NCBI GenBank assembly: GCA_964348095.1
Contig: CAYGBK010000059.1
Coordinates: forward strand, 1 to 26,511
Direction of reading: 5' to 3'
From: WVXP01 sp964348095
GTDB taxonomy: Bacteria; Desulfobacterota; BSN033; WVXP01
Length of the DNA: 26,511 bases
How positions within the stretch are numbered: position 1 is the first letter of the stretch; every line of letters begins with the position of its first letter. Below the pieces are notes generated by a model. That model had not been told where the DNA came from. It was given only the letters and a program-made list of their open reading frames with translations, and made no database searches. Made by a program: the position numbers and the translations under genes. Below are positions 15,373 to 23,894 of the stretch, in pieces.

Positions 15373-18339
15373 ATGCCTTCGATATTGAGAAGAGTTGTCG
15401 GAACGAAGAACGATCGGGAACTTCGGCGTATTCAGCCTATGGTGGAGCGTATAAATGGCTTGGAGGTTTCGGTAGAGAGACTGTCTGATGCCGAGCTTCG
15501 TGCAAAAACAACCGAGTTTCGGGAAAGGACGGATCGGGGAGAGTCCGTCGAAACCATTCTTTTTGAGGCGTTTGCTGTAGTCAGGGAGGCGAGCAAGAGA
15601 ACACTTGGTGAACGTCATTTCGACGTTCAGCTCATAGGTGGCATCGCTCTACACGAAGGCAAGATCGCTGAAATGGCAACGGGCGAAGGCAAAACCCTGG
15701 TGGCCACCCTTCCAGCTTATCTTAACGCCTTGAGCGGAAGGGGCGTACATATTGTCACGGTCAACGACTATTTGGCAAAACGAGACAGCGAGTGGATGGG
15801 GGCGATATACAATTTTCTTGGGCTGAGCGTCGGTGTGATTTATCACGACATGGATCATGATATGAGAAAAGAGGCTTACGGGGCCGACATTACCTATGGA
15901 ACAAATACAGAATTTGGATTCGACTACCTCAGGAACAATATGGCCATCGATGTGGAGGGGATAGTTCAGAGAGAGCATCACTACGCGATTGTCGACGAGG
16001 TGGATAGTATCTTAGTTGATGAAGCGAGAACACCCCTCATTATTTCAGGGCCAGTGGAACGCTCCACGCACCATTTCAAAGAAGTGAAAGGACCGGTGGA
16101 ACGGCTGGTTCAGGGCCAGAATGGGTTAGTCAATCGATTACTCTCAGAAGCTGAAAAAATGCTTAGGAATGACGAGACATATGAAGGCGGGATACGCCTT
16201 CTTCAGGTCAAGAGAGGAGCTCCGAAAAACAGGCGTTTTCTGAATATGATGGAGGAGCCAAAGTACAAGAAACTGATCGATCGGGTTGAGTTGGATTTTA
16301 TCCGGGACAAGCGGATGGACGAATTGGATAGTGACTTGTTCTACGCTATCGATGAGAAGTCCAACATATGCGATTTGACTGAAAAAGGCCGGCGAGCTTT
16401 ATCTCCGGGAGATCCAGATTTCTTTGTCCTCCCAGATTTGAGCCAGATTGATGTGGGGGAAGAAAACGAAGAAGAGAGAATCAAGAAGCGGCACAGGATG
16501 GAGAGGGAGTATTCGGAAAAAGCGGAGAAGATCCATAACATTACGCAACTGCTGAAGGCCTACAGCCTTTTCGAGAGAGACGTGGAATATGTCGTCAGCG
16601 ATGGACAGGTGATCATCGTGGATGAATTCACCGGTAGGCTGCTACCGGGTCGTCGTTACAGCGACGGCCTTCACCAGGCGATCGAGGCAAAGGAAGGTGT
16701 CTCTATCGAGCGAGAGAATCAGACCCTTGCGACGATCACAATTCAGAATTATTTTCGAATGTATGAGAAGTTGGCAGGAATGACGGGGACAGCAGATACC
16801 GAGGCAGCCGAGTTCCATAAAATCTATAATCTCGATGTCCTGGTAATCCCCACAAACATGCCCCTGATACGGAAATCCTATTCCGACGTAATCTACAAGA
16901 CGGAGAGGGAAAAATTCAAGGCCGTGGCCGACGAAATCGAGGAGCTTCACCGGCAGGGGCATCCTGTTCTTGTGGGTACGGTCAGCATTGAGATGTCGGA
17001 ACGACTGAGCAATGTTCTCAAGAGAAGGGGAATCCGACACCACGTCCTCAATGCAAAGCAGCATCAGCGAGAAGCGGAGATAATCGCCCAGGCGGGAAGA
17101 CTGGGGGGTGTCACAATTTCAACCAACATGGCTGGACGGGGGACCGACATTCTGTTGGGCGGGAATCCAAAATTTCTTGCTGGCGGATCGTTCTCCCCTG
17201 AGGCAACAGAAGGCGAGAGAATGAAGGCTATCGAGAAGGCTGTGGCGATCGCGACAAAAGAAAAGGAAGAGGTCTTGGCAATGGGTGGCCTCCATGTGAT
17301 CGGCACCGAGAGGCATGAGAGCCGCCGGATCGACAACCAGCTGAGGGGAAGGGCCGGCCGTCAGGGAGATCCCGGATCCTCGAGATTCTACTTGTCTTTA
17401 GAAGACAATTTGATGCGTATCTTCGGATCGGAACGGATTGCGAATGTCATGGACCGATTGGGCATTGAGGAAGACCAACCTATCGAGCACAGGCTCATTA
17501 CAAGGGCTATCGAGAACGCACAGAAGAAAGTGGAGGCACACAATTTCGATATCCGGGAGCATTTGCTTAAATACGACAATGTAATGAACAAACAGAGAGA
17601 GGTGATCTATGAACGACGAAGCCAGATCCTTAAGCAAGACGATCTGAAAGACCTAGCCAAGGAGATGATGGAGGAAGTCGTCGACGATCTGGTCGAAATC
17701 CATACCGATGAAAAATCCTATCCAGAAGAATGGGACATGGAGGGTCTCAAGAAGGAATTCTACGACCATTTTCAGTTCTTTTTAAGTCATGACCATCAGG
17801 ATCCAGGAGAGATGACTCAGGAGGGATTAAGAGACCTCATGGTCAAGGCTGTGTTTGATCGATATGAGGAGAAGGAAGCAGATTTGAGTGCGCCCCTCAT
17901 GAGGCGGGTTGAAAAGGTCATCATGCTGGACACCATCGATCATTTCTGGAAGGAACACCTCCTTGGCATCGATCAAGTAAAAGAAGGGATTGGCCTTCGA
18001 GGATATGGCCAGAAGGATCCCTTGATCGAGTATCAGAAAGAGGGGTATGGAATGTTCCTGGATACCCTCGAGGAGATCAGACGGACCACGGTAAAGAATC
18101 TCTTCAGATTCAGCCTTGTCCGCGACGAGATGGAAGAGAAGAAGCGAGCTCAGCCACAGCGAGTGGTCTTCAGCCGAGGGGAAATACCCGATCTGAAACC
18201 TCAGGAAATGGCCATGGCGGCTGAAGCCGGGGGAAGTGGGCCGATTGAGACGGTAAGGCGGCAGGGACGAAAGATAGGGAGAAATGACCCCTGTCCTTGC
18301 GGAAGCGGGAGGAAATACAAGAAGTGCTGTGGTGCGTAA
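15373..18339 (+). CDS. secA: Preprotein translocase ATPase SecA
   Basis: The product is 988 residues; SecA is the ATP-driven motor that pushes preproteins through SecYEG. Walker A MATGEGKT is at 101-108 and the DEAD-like DEVDSILVDEARTPLIISG at about 208-226. The second nucleotide-binding fold is shown by TNMAGRGTDILLGG and by GTERHESRRIDNQLRGRAGRQGDPGSSRFYLS. The C-terminal zinc SEC-C motif DPCPCGSGRKYKKCCG is intact. Compared with E. coli SecA (901 residues), the segment after nucleotide-binding fold 1 (about 227-406) is roughly 80 residues longer and highly charged, a variable insertion known from several phyla. The start is ATG 15373 (MPSILRRVVGTKNDREL) with GGAG eight bases upstream; the in-frame GTG at 15364 overlaps that site. 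It has its own promoter and is followed by argJ. Confidence 0.97.
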   Translation: MPSILRRVVGTKNDRELRRIQPMVERINGLEVSVERLSDAELRAKTTEFRERTDRGESVETILFEAFAVVREASKRTLGERHFDVQLIGGIALHEGKIAEMATGEGKTLVATLPAYLNALSGRGVHIVTVNDYLAKRDSEWMGAIYNFLGLSVGVIYHDMDHDMRKEAYGADITYGTNTEFGFDYLRNNMAIDVEGIVQREHHYAIVDEVDSILVDEARTPLIISGPVERSTHHFKEVKGPVERLVQGQNGLVNRLLSEAEKMLRNDETYEGGIRLLQVKRGAPKNRRFLNMMEEPKYKKLIDRVELDFIRDKRMDELDSDLFYAIDEKSNICDLTEKGRRALSPGDPDFFVLPDLSQIDVGEENEEERIKKRHRMEREYSEKAEKIHNITQLLKAYSLFERDVEYVVSDGQVIIVDEFTGRLLPGRRYSDGLHQAIEAKEGVSIERENQTLATITIQNYFRMYEKLAGMTGTADTEAAEFHKIYNLDVLVIPTNMPLIRKSYSDVIYKTEREKFKAVADEIEELHRQGHPVLVGTVSIEMSERLSNVLKRRGIRHHVLNAKQHQREAEIIAQAGRLGGVTISTNMAGRGTDILLGGNPKFLAGGSFSPEATEGERMKAIEKAVAIATKEKEEVLAMGGLHVIGTERHESRRIDNQLRGRAGRQGDPGSSRFYLSLEDNLMRIFGSERIANVMDRLGIEEDQPIEHRLITRAIENAQKKVEAHNFDIREHLLKYDNVMNKQREVIYERRSQILKQDDLKDLAKEMMEEVVDDLVEIHTDEKSYPEEWDMEGLKKEFYDHFQFFLSHDHQDPGEMTQEGLRDLMVKAVFDRYEEKEADLSAPLMRRVEKVIMLDTIDHFWKEHLLGIDQVKEGIGLRGYGQKDPLIEYQKEGYGMFLDTLEEIRRTTVKNLFRFSLVRDEMEEKKRAQPQRVVFSRGEIPDLKPQEMAMAAEAGGSGPIETVRRQGRKIGRNDPCPCGSGRKYKKCCGA

Positions 18340-18404
18340 TCGTTAGCAATTCGGCCGGATCATACGGTCGCCCTTCATCCGTGAAAGGCATCTTTCGATA
18401 ATCC

Positions 18405-18550
18405 GTTAAGGTTAAAGGATCAAGGCCCAAGGACAAAAGCCAATGGGAACACACTTATCGTGGAGCTCTGATGCTTTTCCCTTTGCCTCTTAACTTTTTC
18501 CCGGTGCCCCTCTTGTTTCACCTTTGGCCCTTTAGCTTCGCACTTAGCAC
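18405..18550. repeat. Facing arrays of degenerate heptamers between secA and argJ
   Basis: At 18474-18550 eleven consecutive 7-base units in one register loosely fit YTTNNCC (for example ctttgcc, tttttcc, tttcacc, tttggcc, ctttagc). At 18405-18439 five units in register fit the opposite strand (gttaagg, ttaaagg, atcaagg, cccaagg, acaaaag). A 34-base spacer separates the arrays. The design matches the 2728-2901 element but the unit sequence differs. It occupies most of the 270-base gap before argJ. Confidence 0.6.
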
Positions 18551-18608
18551 TCTTATTTCGCGTCCTCAGGCATATCGTACTGATGGCTCGGTGGGTGAGT
18601 GAGTGTCC

Positions 18609-19814
18609 ATGACAGGAAAAAAGAAGAATTCCTATCTCATTCCCGGATTCCAGTTTAGCGGTATCTCTGGCGGGATCAAGAAGGATGGAGCAAGAGACCT
18701 TGGTCTCATTCACTCCGACACCATCGCAGCCGTCTCTGGTGTGTTTACCACCAACATAGTGAAGGCTGCACCCGTCTTGTTGGACATGGAGCGAATTCGG
18801 GAGGGGAGGGCTCAGACAATTCTGGTTAATAGCGGAAATGCCAATGCATGTACCGGGAAGAAAGGGATCGAGAATGCCCGTCTTCTGACTGATCTCGTGG
18901 CTGATGAACTGGAAATCGATCGGGACCTTGTGCTGGTTTCTTCAACTGGCGTGATTGGTCAGCCCTTACCCATGGACCGAATTGTCAAGAAAATACCCAA
19001 GGCTGTCCAGGAATTATCCCCTCATGGGATCAACAGTCTGGCCGAAGCCATCATGACGACCGACACCCGGCCGAAGATAGAGGCCGAAACGGTAAGTATC
19101 GACAGTAAAGATGTCCGCATCTGTGGCGTGGCCAAGGGAGCCGGAATGATACATCCCAGAATGGCGACAATGCTGGCCTTTGTCGTGAGTGATGTCTCAA
19201 TAGAATCAGAGACACTCGACGCGATGACGCGGGAGGGGGCCGACAGGACTTTTAACCGGGTCACCATCGATGGTGATACGAGTACAAACGATACCCTGCT
19301 GGTTCTGGCGAATGGAAGAGGGGGGAATCGCTTGATCAAGAATTCCTCCCCCCCAGGTCTTCTATTTCGGGAGAAACTGTGGGCTGTGATGGAGAGGCTC
19401 TCGAAGAAACTGATCGAGGACGCGGAGGGAGGGACCAAATGTGTAGAAATCTTGGTTAGGAGGGCTCCGACGGAGCGGGATGCCCTGCAGGTGGCATTTA
19501 GCATCGCTCATTCTCCTTTGGTCAAGACGGCTTTCTTCGGCGAAGACATCAACTGGGGGAGGATTCTCTGTGCTGCCGGGTATTCTGGTGTCGTCTTAGA
19601 CCCTGGCAAGATGGATCTTTTTCTGAATGACGTTCAGATCGTGAAAAATGGGGTCGGTTGTGGGAAAGAGGCAGAAAGGCAGGCAACCATGGCGATGAAG
19701 AAAAGATCCTTCACCGTAACGCTCGAACTGGGGCTTGGAGCTGGGGAAGCCTCAGTGGTCACCTCAGATCTATCTACCGACTATGTAAGAATCAACGGGT
19801 CCTACCGGAGTTGA
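18609..19814 (+). CDS. argJ: Glutamate N-acetyltransferase / amino-acid acetyltransferase ArgJ
   Basis: The product is about 401 residues. ArgJ moves the acetyl group from N-acetylornithine back to glutamate, releasing ornithine; some members also make N-acetylglutamate from acetyl-CoA. The protein cleaves itself before a conserved threonine, here Thr187 in KGAGMIHPRMATMLAF, to form the alpha and beta chains. The oxyanion motif SSTGVIGQPLP is at about 111-121, the beta chain has DGDTSTNDT, and the C-terminal ELGLGAGEASVVTSDLSTDYVRINGSYRS is the canonical tail. ATG 18609 is chosen. GTG 18603, two codons earlier, is equally possible because neither has a clear ribosome-binding site. It follows secA after a heptamer-repeat gap. 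With the separate short argA in the window, either a linear or a cyclic acetyl pathway is possible. Confidence 0.94.
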   Translation: MTGKKKNSYLIPGFQFSGISGGIKKDGARDLGLIHSDTIAAVSGVFTTNIVKAAPVLLDMERIREGRAQTILVNSGNANACTGKKGIENARLLTDLVADELEIDRDLVLVSSTGVIGQPLPMDRIVKKIPKAVQELSPHGINSLAEAIMTTDTRPKIEAETVSIDSKDVRICGVAKGAGMIHPRMATMLAFVVSDVSIESETLDAMTREGADRTFNRVTIDGDTSTNDTLLVLANGRGGNRLIKNSSPPGLLFREKLWAVMERLSKKLIEDAEGGTKCVEILVRRAPTERDALQVAFSIAHSPLVKTAFFGEDINWGRILCAAGYSGVVLDPGKMDLFLNDVQIVKNGVGCGKEAERQATMAMKKRSFTVTLELGLGAGEASVVTSDLSTDYVRINGSYRS

Positions 19815-20051
19815 CGATTATGGCCGAGATAGACGGCGGTTCTGGCTAATTGGCTCGTTGACACCGAGAATTTCTTCTTTGCGAACCTCAGGATTCTTCC
19901 GGAGTTTCCCGTATTGGCCTTATCAATAATCAACGGTAGCATGTGCCTGTGGGCGGGCGGGGTCTCCCCATCCGTATCGGAGTCGTAGAGGCGGCGGATT
20001 GCGAAGAAGTGGGACCTGAGGACAACCTGACTGAATGGAAAGGATGATTCA

Positions 20052-21494
20052 ATGGAGGTCTGCCAACGGTTAGAGGAGAGGTATCGAATTCTTTCAAAGG
20101 AGCAGATAGGACGGGTGAATGACTATGCTCTCAGGCTGATGGAAGAGGTGGGATGTAAGGTTCTCTGTGACGAAGCCTTCAATATCCTTGGCCGTGCCGG
20201 TTGTGACGTTAGTGACGCGAGCCGGATTAAGATTCCCCGCAAGCTTGTCATGGAAGCCGTTGAGGCTGCTCCCAAAACAATCGAGGTTTTTGACAGGAAT
20301 GGCGACCTTTCGATGATGTTTACTACGGATTCTTGCTACTATGGCACGGGATCGGACTGCCCGACAACAGTTGACCTCTACTCAGGTAATCGAAGGCTGT
20401 CCACGAAAGAAGATGTCGGAAGACTTGCCCGATTCTGCGATGCCCTGCCGAATATCGATTTTGTCATGTCCTTTGGAATCGCCAATGATTCGCCAAAGGG
20501 GACTAATTTTGTTCATCAGTATGAGGCGATGCTTCTCAATACGAGAAAGCCTATCATTGTCACAGGTCACGGCAGGAACGACATGGTGACGATGATAGAA
20601 ATGTGTGCCGCGGCCATCGGCGGTATGGGCGAATTGAAAGCGCGGCCACCTCTGATTCTATACAGCGAACCCGTATCCCCATTGGTCCATACCGAGATGG
20701 GCATTGGGAAAGGCCTCGTCTGCTGTGATTATGGTATCCCTTTCATTTATATCGGTAGCCCGATGATGGGGGCGACGGCTCCGGCGACTCTGGAGGCCAT
20801 CCTTGTCCAGGCGATTGCCGAGTCTCTTTCGGGGCTTGTTATTTTCCAGAGGAAACAGCCTGGGGCGAAGTTTATTTTCGGCGGGGATGCGACTGTCATG
20901 GACATGAATACAAGCATATTCAGCTATGGGGCTCCGGAGTTGAATATGCTGAATGCGGCCTTCGCTGATATGGCTCATTTCTACGGGATGCCGTTCTTTT
21001 GCCTCGCTGGAGCTTCCGATTCTAAGCTTTTGGATGCTCAGGCAGGACTCGAGTACGCCCTGTCGATCTATATTGCCACGTTGAATGGGTGTAATATTAT
21101 CCATGACTGTGGCTACTTGGAATCTGGACTAACATCGTCTTTTGAATCAGTTCTTTTCGCTGACGAGATTATTGGCATGGTCAAGTCGATGCTCCGTCCG
21201 TTGGATTTCAATGATGAAACCGTTCCGCTGAGGTTGATGGACAGGGTTGGGCCAGGCGGGAACTACCTCACAGATGATCATACAGTAGAGACCTTCAAAA
21301 AGACCTTTTGGTTTCCCCGGTTTCTCGATAGAAGGGTGTATGAGGTGTGGGAAGGGAGTGGTTCGAAGGATCTCCGCACAGTTTTGAATGAGCAGGCAAA
21401 ACCGATCTTTGAAAATCACAGCCCACAAGCCGTTTCTAAGAGGGCTTTAGAGGCGATCAGGGATATCGTCTCGGCCCACACACCGGACATATAG
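20052..21494 (+). CDS. Trimethylamine methyltransferase (MttB) family protein, non-pyrrolysine type
   Basis: The product is 480 residues, spanning the usual MttB (COG5598) TIM-barrel length. Family members transfer a methyl group from quaternary or tertiary amines to a cognate corrinoid protein. Family-like segments include LMEEVGCKVLCDEAFNIL near the N-terminus, a GTGSDCPTTVDLYSGNRRLSTKEDV region, the YEAMLLNTRKPIIVTGHG strand, and the C-terminal DDHTVETFKKTFWFPRFLDRR, which is common in the group. The reading frame has no internal amber codon, so it is not a pyrrolysine enzyme; characterised non-Pyl members act on glycine betaine, proline betaine, carnitine or gamma-butyrobetaine. AAAGGA lies about ten bases before the ATG. 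No corrinoid protein or corrinoid:folate methyltransferase is in the window. kbl and tdh follow on the same strand, hinting at a link to glycine metabolism. The substrate is unknown. Confidence 0.85.
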   Translation: MEVCQRLEERYRILSKEQIGRVNDYALRLMEEVGCKVLCDEAFNILGRAGCDVSDASRIKIPRKLVMEAVEAAPKTIEVFDRNGDLSMMFTTDSCYYGTGSDCPTTVDLYSGNRRLSTKEDVGRLARFCDALPNIDFVMSFGIANDSPKGTNFVHQYEAMLLNTRKPIIVTGHGRNDMVTMIEMCAAAIGGMGELKARPPLILYSEPVSPLVHTEMGIGKGLVCCDYGIPFIYIGSPMMGATAPATLEAILVQAIAESLSGLVIFQRKQPGAKFIFGGDATVMDMNTSIFSYGAPELNMLNAAFADMAHFYGMPFFCLAGASDSKLLDAQAGLEYALSIYIATLNGCNIIHDCGYLESGLTSSFESVLFADEIIGMVKSMLRPLDFNDETVPLRLMDRVGPGGNYLTDDHTVETFKKTFWFPRFLDRRVYEVWEGSGSKDLRTVLNEQAKPIFENHSPQAVSKRALEAIRDIVSAHTPDI

Positions 21495-21655
21495 CCGGCG
21501 TTATGGTGTCCAATTCCAGGATGTTTTCAAAGGGGAGAGAAATGAAATCTCGGCATAACCAAGAAGTCGGAGCGACTCTGTGCGGGGACCCCAACGGAAT
21601 TGATGGCCCCAATGGGCGAGGCCAAGAAAAGGGGCTGAAGGGACAGGAGGGAGCC

Positions 21656-22840
21656 ATGGACAGGAGCCTCAGGAGAATATTGGAAACAGAATTGGAAGAG
21701 GTTCGATCTGCGGGGCTGTACAAAGAGGAGAGAGTTATCTTCACGCCGCAGGGATCCCGGATCAGGGTTCCTGAAGGAGAAGTGATCAACCTGTGTGCAA
21801 ACAACTACCTCGGTCTCTCCTCACATGAAGATGTTGTAAAGGCTGCCCGGAGAGGGTTGGTGGAATGTGGATTCGGCATGTCATCGGTCCGTTTTATCTG
21901 CGGAACCCAGGACATTCACAAAGAGCTGGAGCAGAAAATCTCCACCTTTCTGGGCACCGAAGACACGATTCTATATTCCTCATGTTTTGACGCCAACGGC
22001 GGCTTATTTGAGTCTCTCCTCGGGCAAGAAGATGTTGTGATCAGCGATGCGCTGAACCATGCCAGCATAATCGACGGCATCCGACTCTGCAAAGCAACTC
22101 GGAAGAGATATGAGCACGCGGATATGAAAGATCTCGATAGGCATTTAGAGGAATCCTCCGATTTCAGGGTTCGGATGATTGCCACCGATGGGGTTTTCAG
22201 CATGGATGGGGACTTCGCACCCCTCGATAAAATCTGTGAACTTGCCGAAAAACATGATGCGGTCGTTATGGTAGACGATTCCCATGCGACCGGTTTCATA
22301 GGGGAAAAAGGCCGGGGCACTCCTGAGTATTTTGGAGTCATTGACAAGGTAGACATTATTACCTCTACATTGGGGAAAGCTCTGGGTGGTGCCACTGGAG
22401 GCTTCACGAGCGGTCGGAGAGTGATCGTGGAATATCTCAGACAGCGCTCCAGACCCTATCTTTTTTCCAATTCCCTTGCTCCCCCTATTGTCTATGCATC
22501 CCTCAAAGCGATCGACTTGATCATTCAGAGCGATCGCCTCCGTCGGACTCTGCAAGAAAATACCCAGTATTTCCGGGAGGAGATGGGATTGAAGGGGTTC
22601 AGCATACCGGATAGTCCCCATCCTATTGTCCCAATAATGCTCGGAGATGCCAAACTCGCCGAGAGAATGGCCCATGATCTCCTCGCAGAGGGGATCTACG
22701 TGATTGGTTTCAGCTACCCGGTGGTGCCTAAGGGAAAGGCAAGAATCCGGGTTCAGATTTCAGCCGCCCATACAAAGGAGCAACTCACCAGGGCTGTCGA
22801 GGCCTTTGCGACTGTTGGAAAGCGATATGGATTAGTTTGA
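21656..22840 (+). CDS. kbl: 2-amino-3-ketobutyrate CoA ligase (glycine C-acetyltransferase)
   Basis: The product is 394 residues, a PLP-dependent alpha-oxoamine synthase that cleaves 2-amino-3-oxobutyrate with CoA to glycine and acetyl-CoA. The PLP lysine is Lys241 in TSTLGKALGGATGGF. The cofactor pocket shows VMVDDSHATGFIG (Asp207, His210), SDALNHASIIDGIRL and LCANNYLGLSSH. The start ATG 21656 has AGGAGG five bases upstream and yields the canonical N-terminus. The same frame stays open upstream to 21503, with another ATG at 21542 that also has a good GGGGAGA site; that would add a 38-residue Gly/Asn/Gln-rich extension unlike known Kbl proteins. tdh begins 19 bases after the stop, so the two form an operon. 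Confidence 0.94.
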   Translation: MDRSLRRILETELEEVRSAGLYKEERVIFTPQGSRIRVPEGEVINLCANNYLGLSSHEDVVKAARRGLVECGFGMSSVRFICGTQDIHKELEQKISTFLGTEDTILYSSCFDANGGLFESLLGQEDVVISDALNHASIIDGIRLCKATRKRYEHADMKDLDRHLEESSDFRVRMIATDGVFSMDGDFAPLDKICELAEKHDAVVMVDDSHATGFIGEKGRGTPEYFGVIDKVDIITSTLGKALGGATGGFTSGRRVIVEYLRQRSRPYLFSNSLAPPIVYASLKAIDLIIQSDRLRRTLQENTQYFREEMGLKGFSIPDSPHPIVPIMLGDAKLAERMAHDLLAEGIYVIGFSYPVVPKGKARIRVQISAAHTKEQLTRAVEAFATVGKRYGLV

Positions 22841-22859
22841 TAATCATTCTCATGGGGTT

Positions 22860-23894
22860 ATGACTGTGAAGATGAGAGCACTGGTCAAGAAGTTTCCAAG
22901 AAAAGGCCTGTGGCTTGATGAGGTCTCTGTCCCGACGATTAAAGGGAATGAGGTCCTCATAAAAGTCGAGCGAGCTGCAATCTGCGGTTCGGATGTCCAC
23001 ATCTACGACTGGAATGATTGGGCCCAAAGGTCAATCCCTGTCCCTCTTGTCATCGGCCATGAATTCGTGGGGCAGATCTCTGAAAAAGGAGAACTGGTCA
23101 CGCGATACACCGTTGGGGATCGAGTCTCTGCAGAAGGACATGTTACCTGTGGCGTGTGCCGAAGGTGTCGGGGAGGGCTCAGGCACCTCTGTACCCAGAC
23201 CCAGGGTATAGGCGTCCAGTTACCCGGTTGCTTTGCCGAATACGTTGTCGTGCCGGCTGAGAATCTCTGGCCGGTTCCTGACGGCATTTCTGACGACTAC
23301 GCCGCCGTATTTGATCCCCTGGGAAATGCGGTCCACACTGCCCTCAGCTTTGATTTGATCGGCGAAGATGTTTTGATAACAGGGGCTGGCCCAATCGGTG
23401 CCATGGCCGTTGGGATCTGCAAAATGGTGGGCGCCCGGTACGTGGTCATCACCGATGTCAATGACTATCGCCTGGATATAGCCAGAAAAATGGGAGCCAC
23501 CCGGGCGGTAAACGTAGACAAAACCCGCATCCAAACCGTTATGAGCGACCTTGGCATGATCGGTTTCGATGTGGGTCTTGAGATGTCAGGGAATCCAAAC
23601 GCTCTAGGTGAGATGATCGAGAACATGATCAACGGTGGGAAAATCGCCCTTCTCGGCATCATGGACGAATTGTTCTCCTTTGATCTGAATCAGGTTGTTT
23701 TCAAGGGCTTGACAATTAAAGGGATTTTTGGCCGCGAGATGTTTGAAACCTGGTACAAAATGACTATCCTCGTGCGGCAGGGTCTAAATATCGACCCGGT
23801 GATTACCCACTCCTTCGCCATGGAGGACTTCGAAAAGGCTTTTGAGGTGATCCAAGGCGGTCGCTCGGGAAAGGTTATTTTGTCGATTTCCTAG
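22860..23894 (+). CDS. tdh: L-threonine 3-dehydrogenase
   Basis: The product is 344 residues, a zinc-dependent medium-chain dehydrogenase that oxidises L-threonine with NAD+ to 2-amino-3-oxobutyrate, the substrate of Kbl. Catalytic zinc residues are visible as Cys42 (AICGSDVHIYDWNDWAQ), His67 and Glu68 (IGHEF). Structural zinc cysteines are Cys97, Cys100, Cys103 and Cys111 (HVTCGVCRRCRGGLRHLC). The Rossmann motif is TGAGPIGAMAVG. FDPLGNAVHTALSFDLIGEDVLITGAGPIG and GREMFETWYKM are near-identical to the well-studied enterobacterial enzyme as I recall it, which separates it from sorbitol or butanediol dehydrogenases. ATG 22860 is used; ATG 22872 (MRALVKKF) matches the usual N-terminus equally well. 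It is tightly coupled to kbl. Confidence 0.95.
   Translation: MTVKMRALVKKFPRKGLWLDEVSVPTIKGNEVLIKVERAAICGSDVHIYDWNDWAQRSIPVPLVIGHEFVGQISEKGELVTRYTVGDRVSAEGHVTCGVCRRCRGGLRHLCTQTQGIGVQLPGCFAEYVVVPAENLWPVPDGISDDYAAVFDPLGNAVHTALSFDLIGEDVLITGAGPIGAMAVGICKMVGARYVVITDVNDYRLDIARKMGATRAVNVDKTRIQTVMSDLGMIGFDVGLEMSGNPNALGEMIENMINGGKIALLGIMDELFSFDLNQVVFKGLTIKGIFGREMFETWYKMTILVRQGLNIDPVITHSFAMEDFEKAFEVIQGGRSGKVILSIS

Noticed and set aside
18405..18550. CRISPR array
   Set aside because: The repeat unit is only 7 bases and degenerate, with no longer repeats or spacers and no cas genes.
20052..21494. Pyrrolysine-containing MttB
   Set aside because: There is no in-frame amber codon inside the gene; the only TAG in frame is the natural stop.
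21495..21655. Glycine riboswitch upstream of kbl
   Set aside because: Considered because of the glycine product, but the conserved aptamer core is not visible and the stretch is an open in-frame extension.
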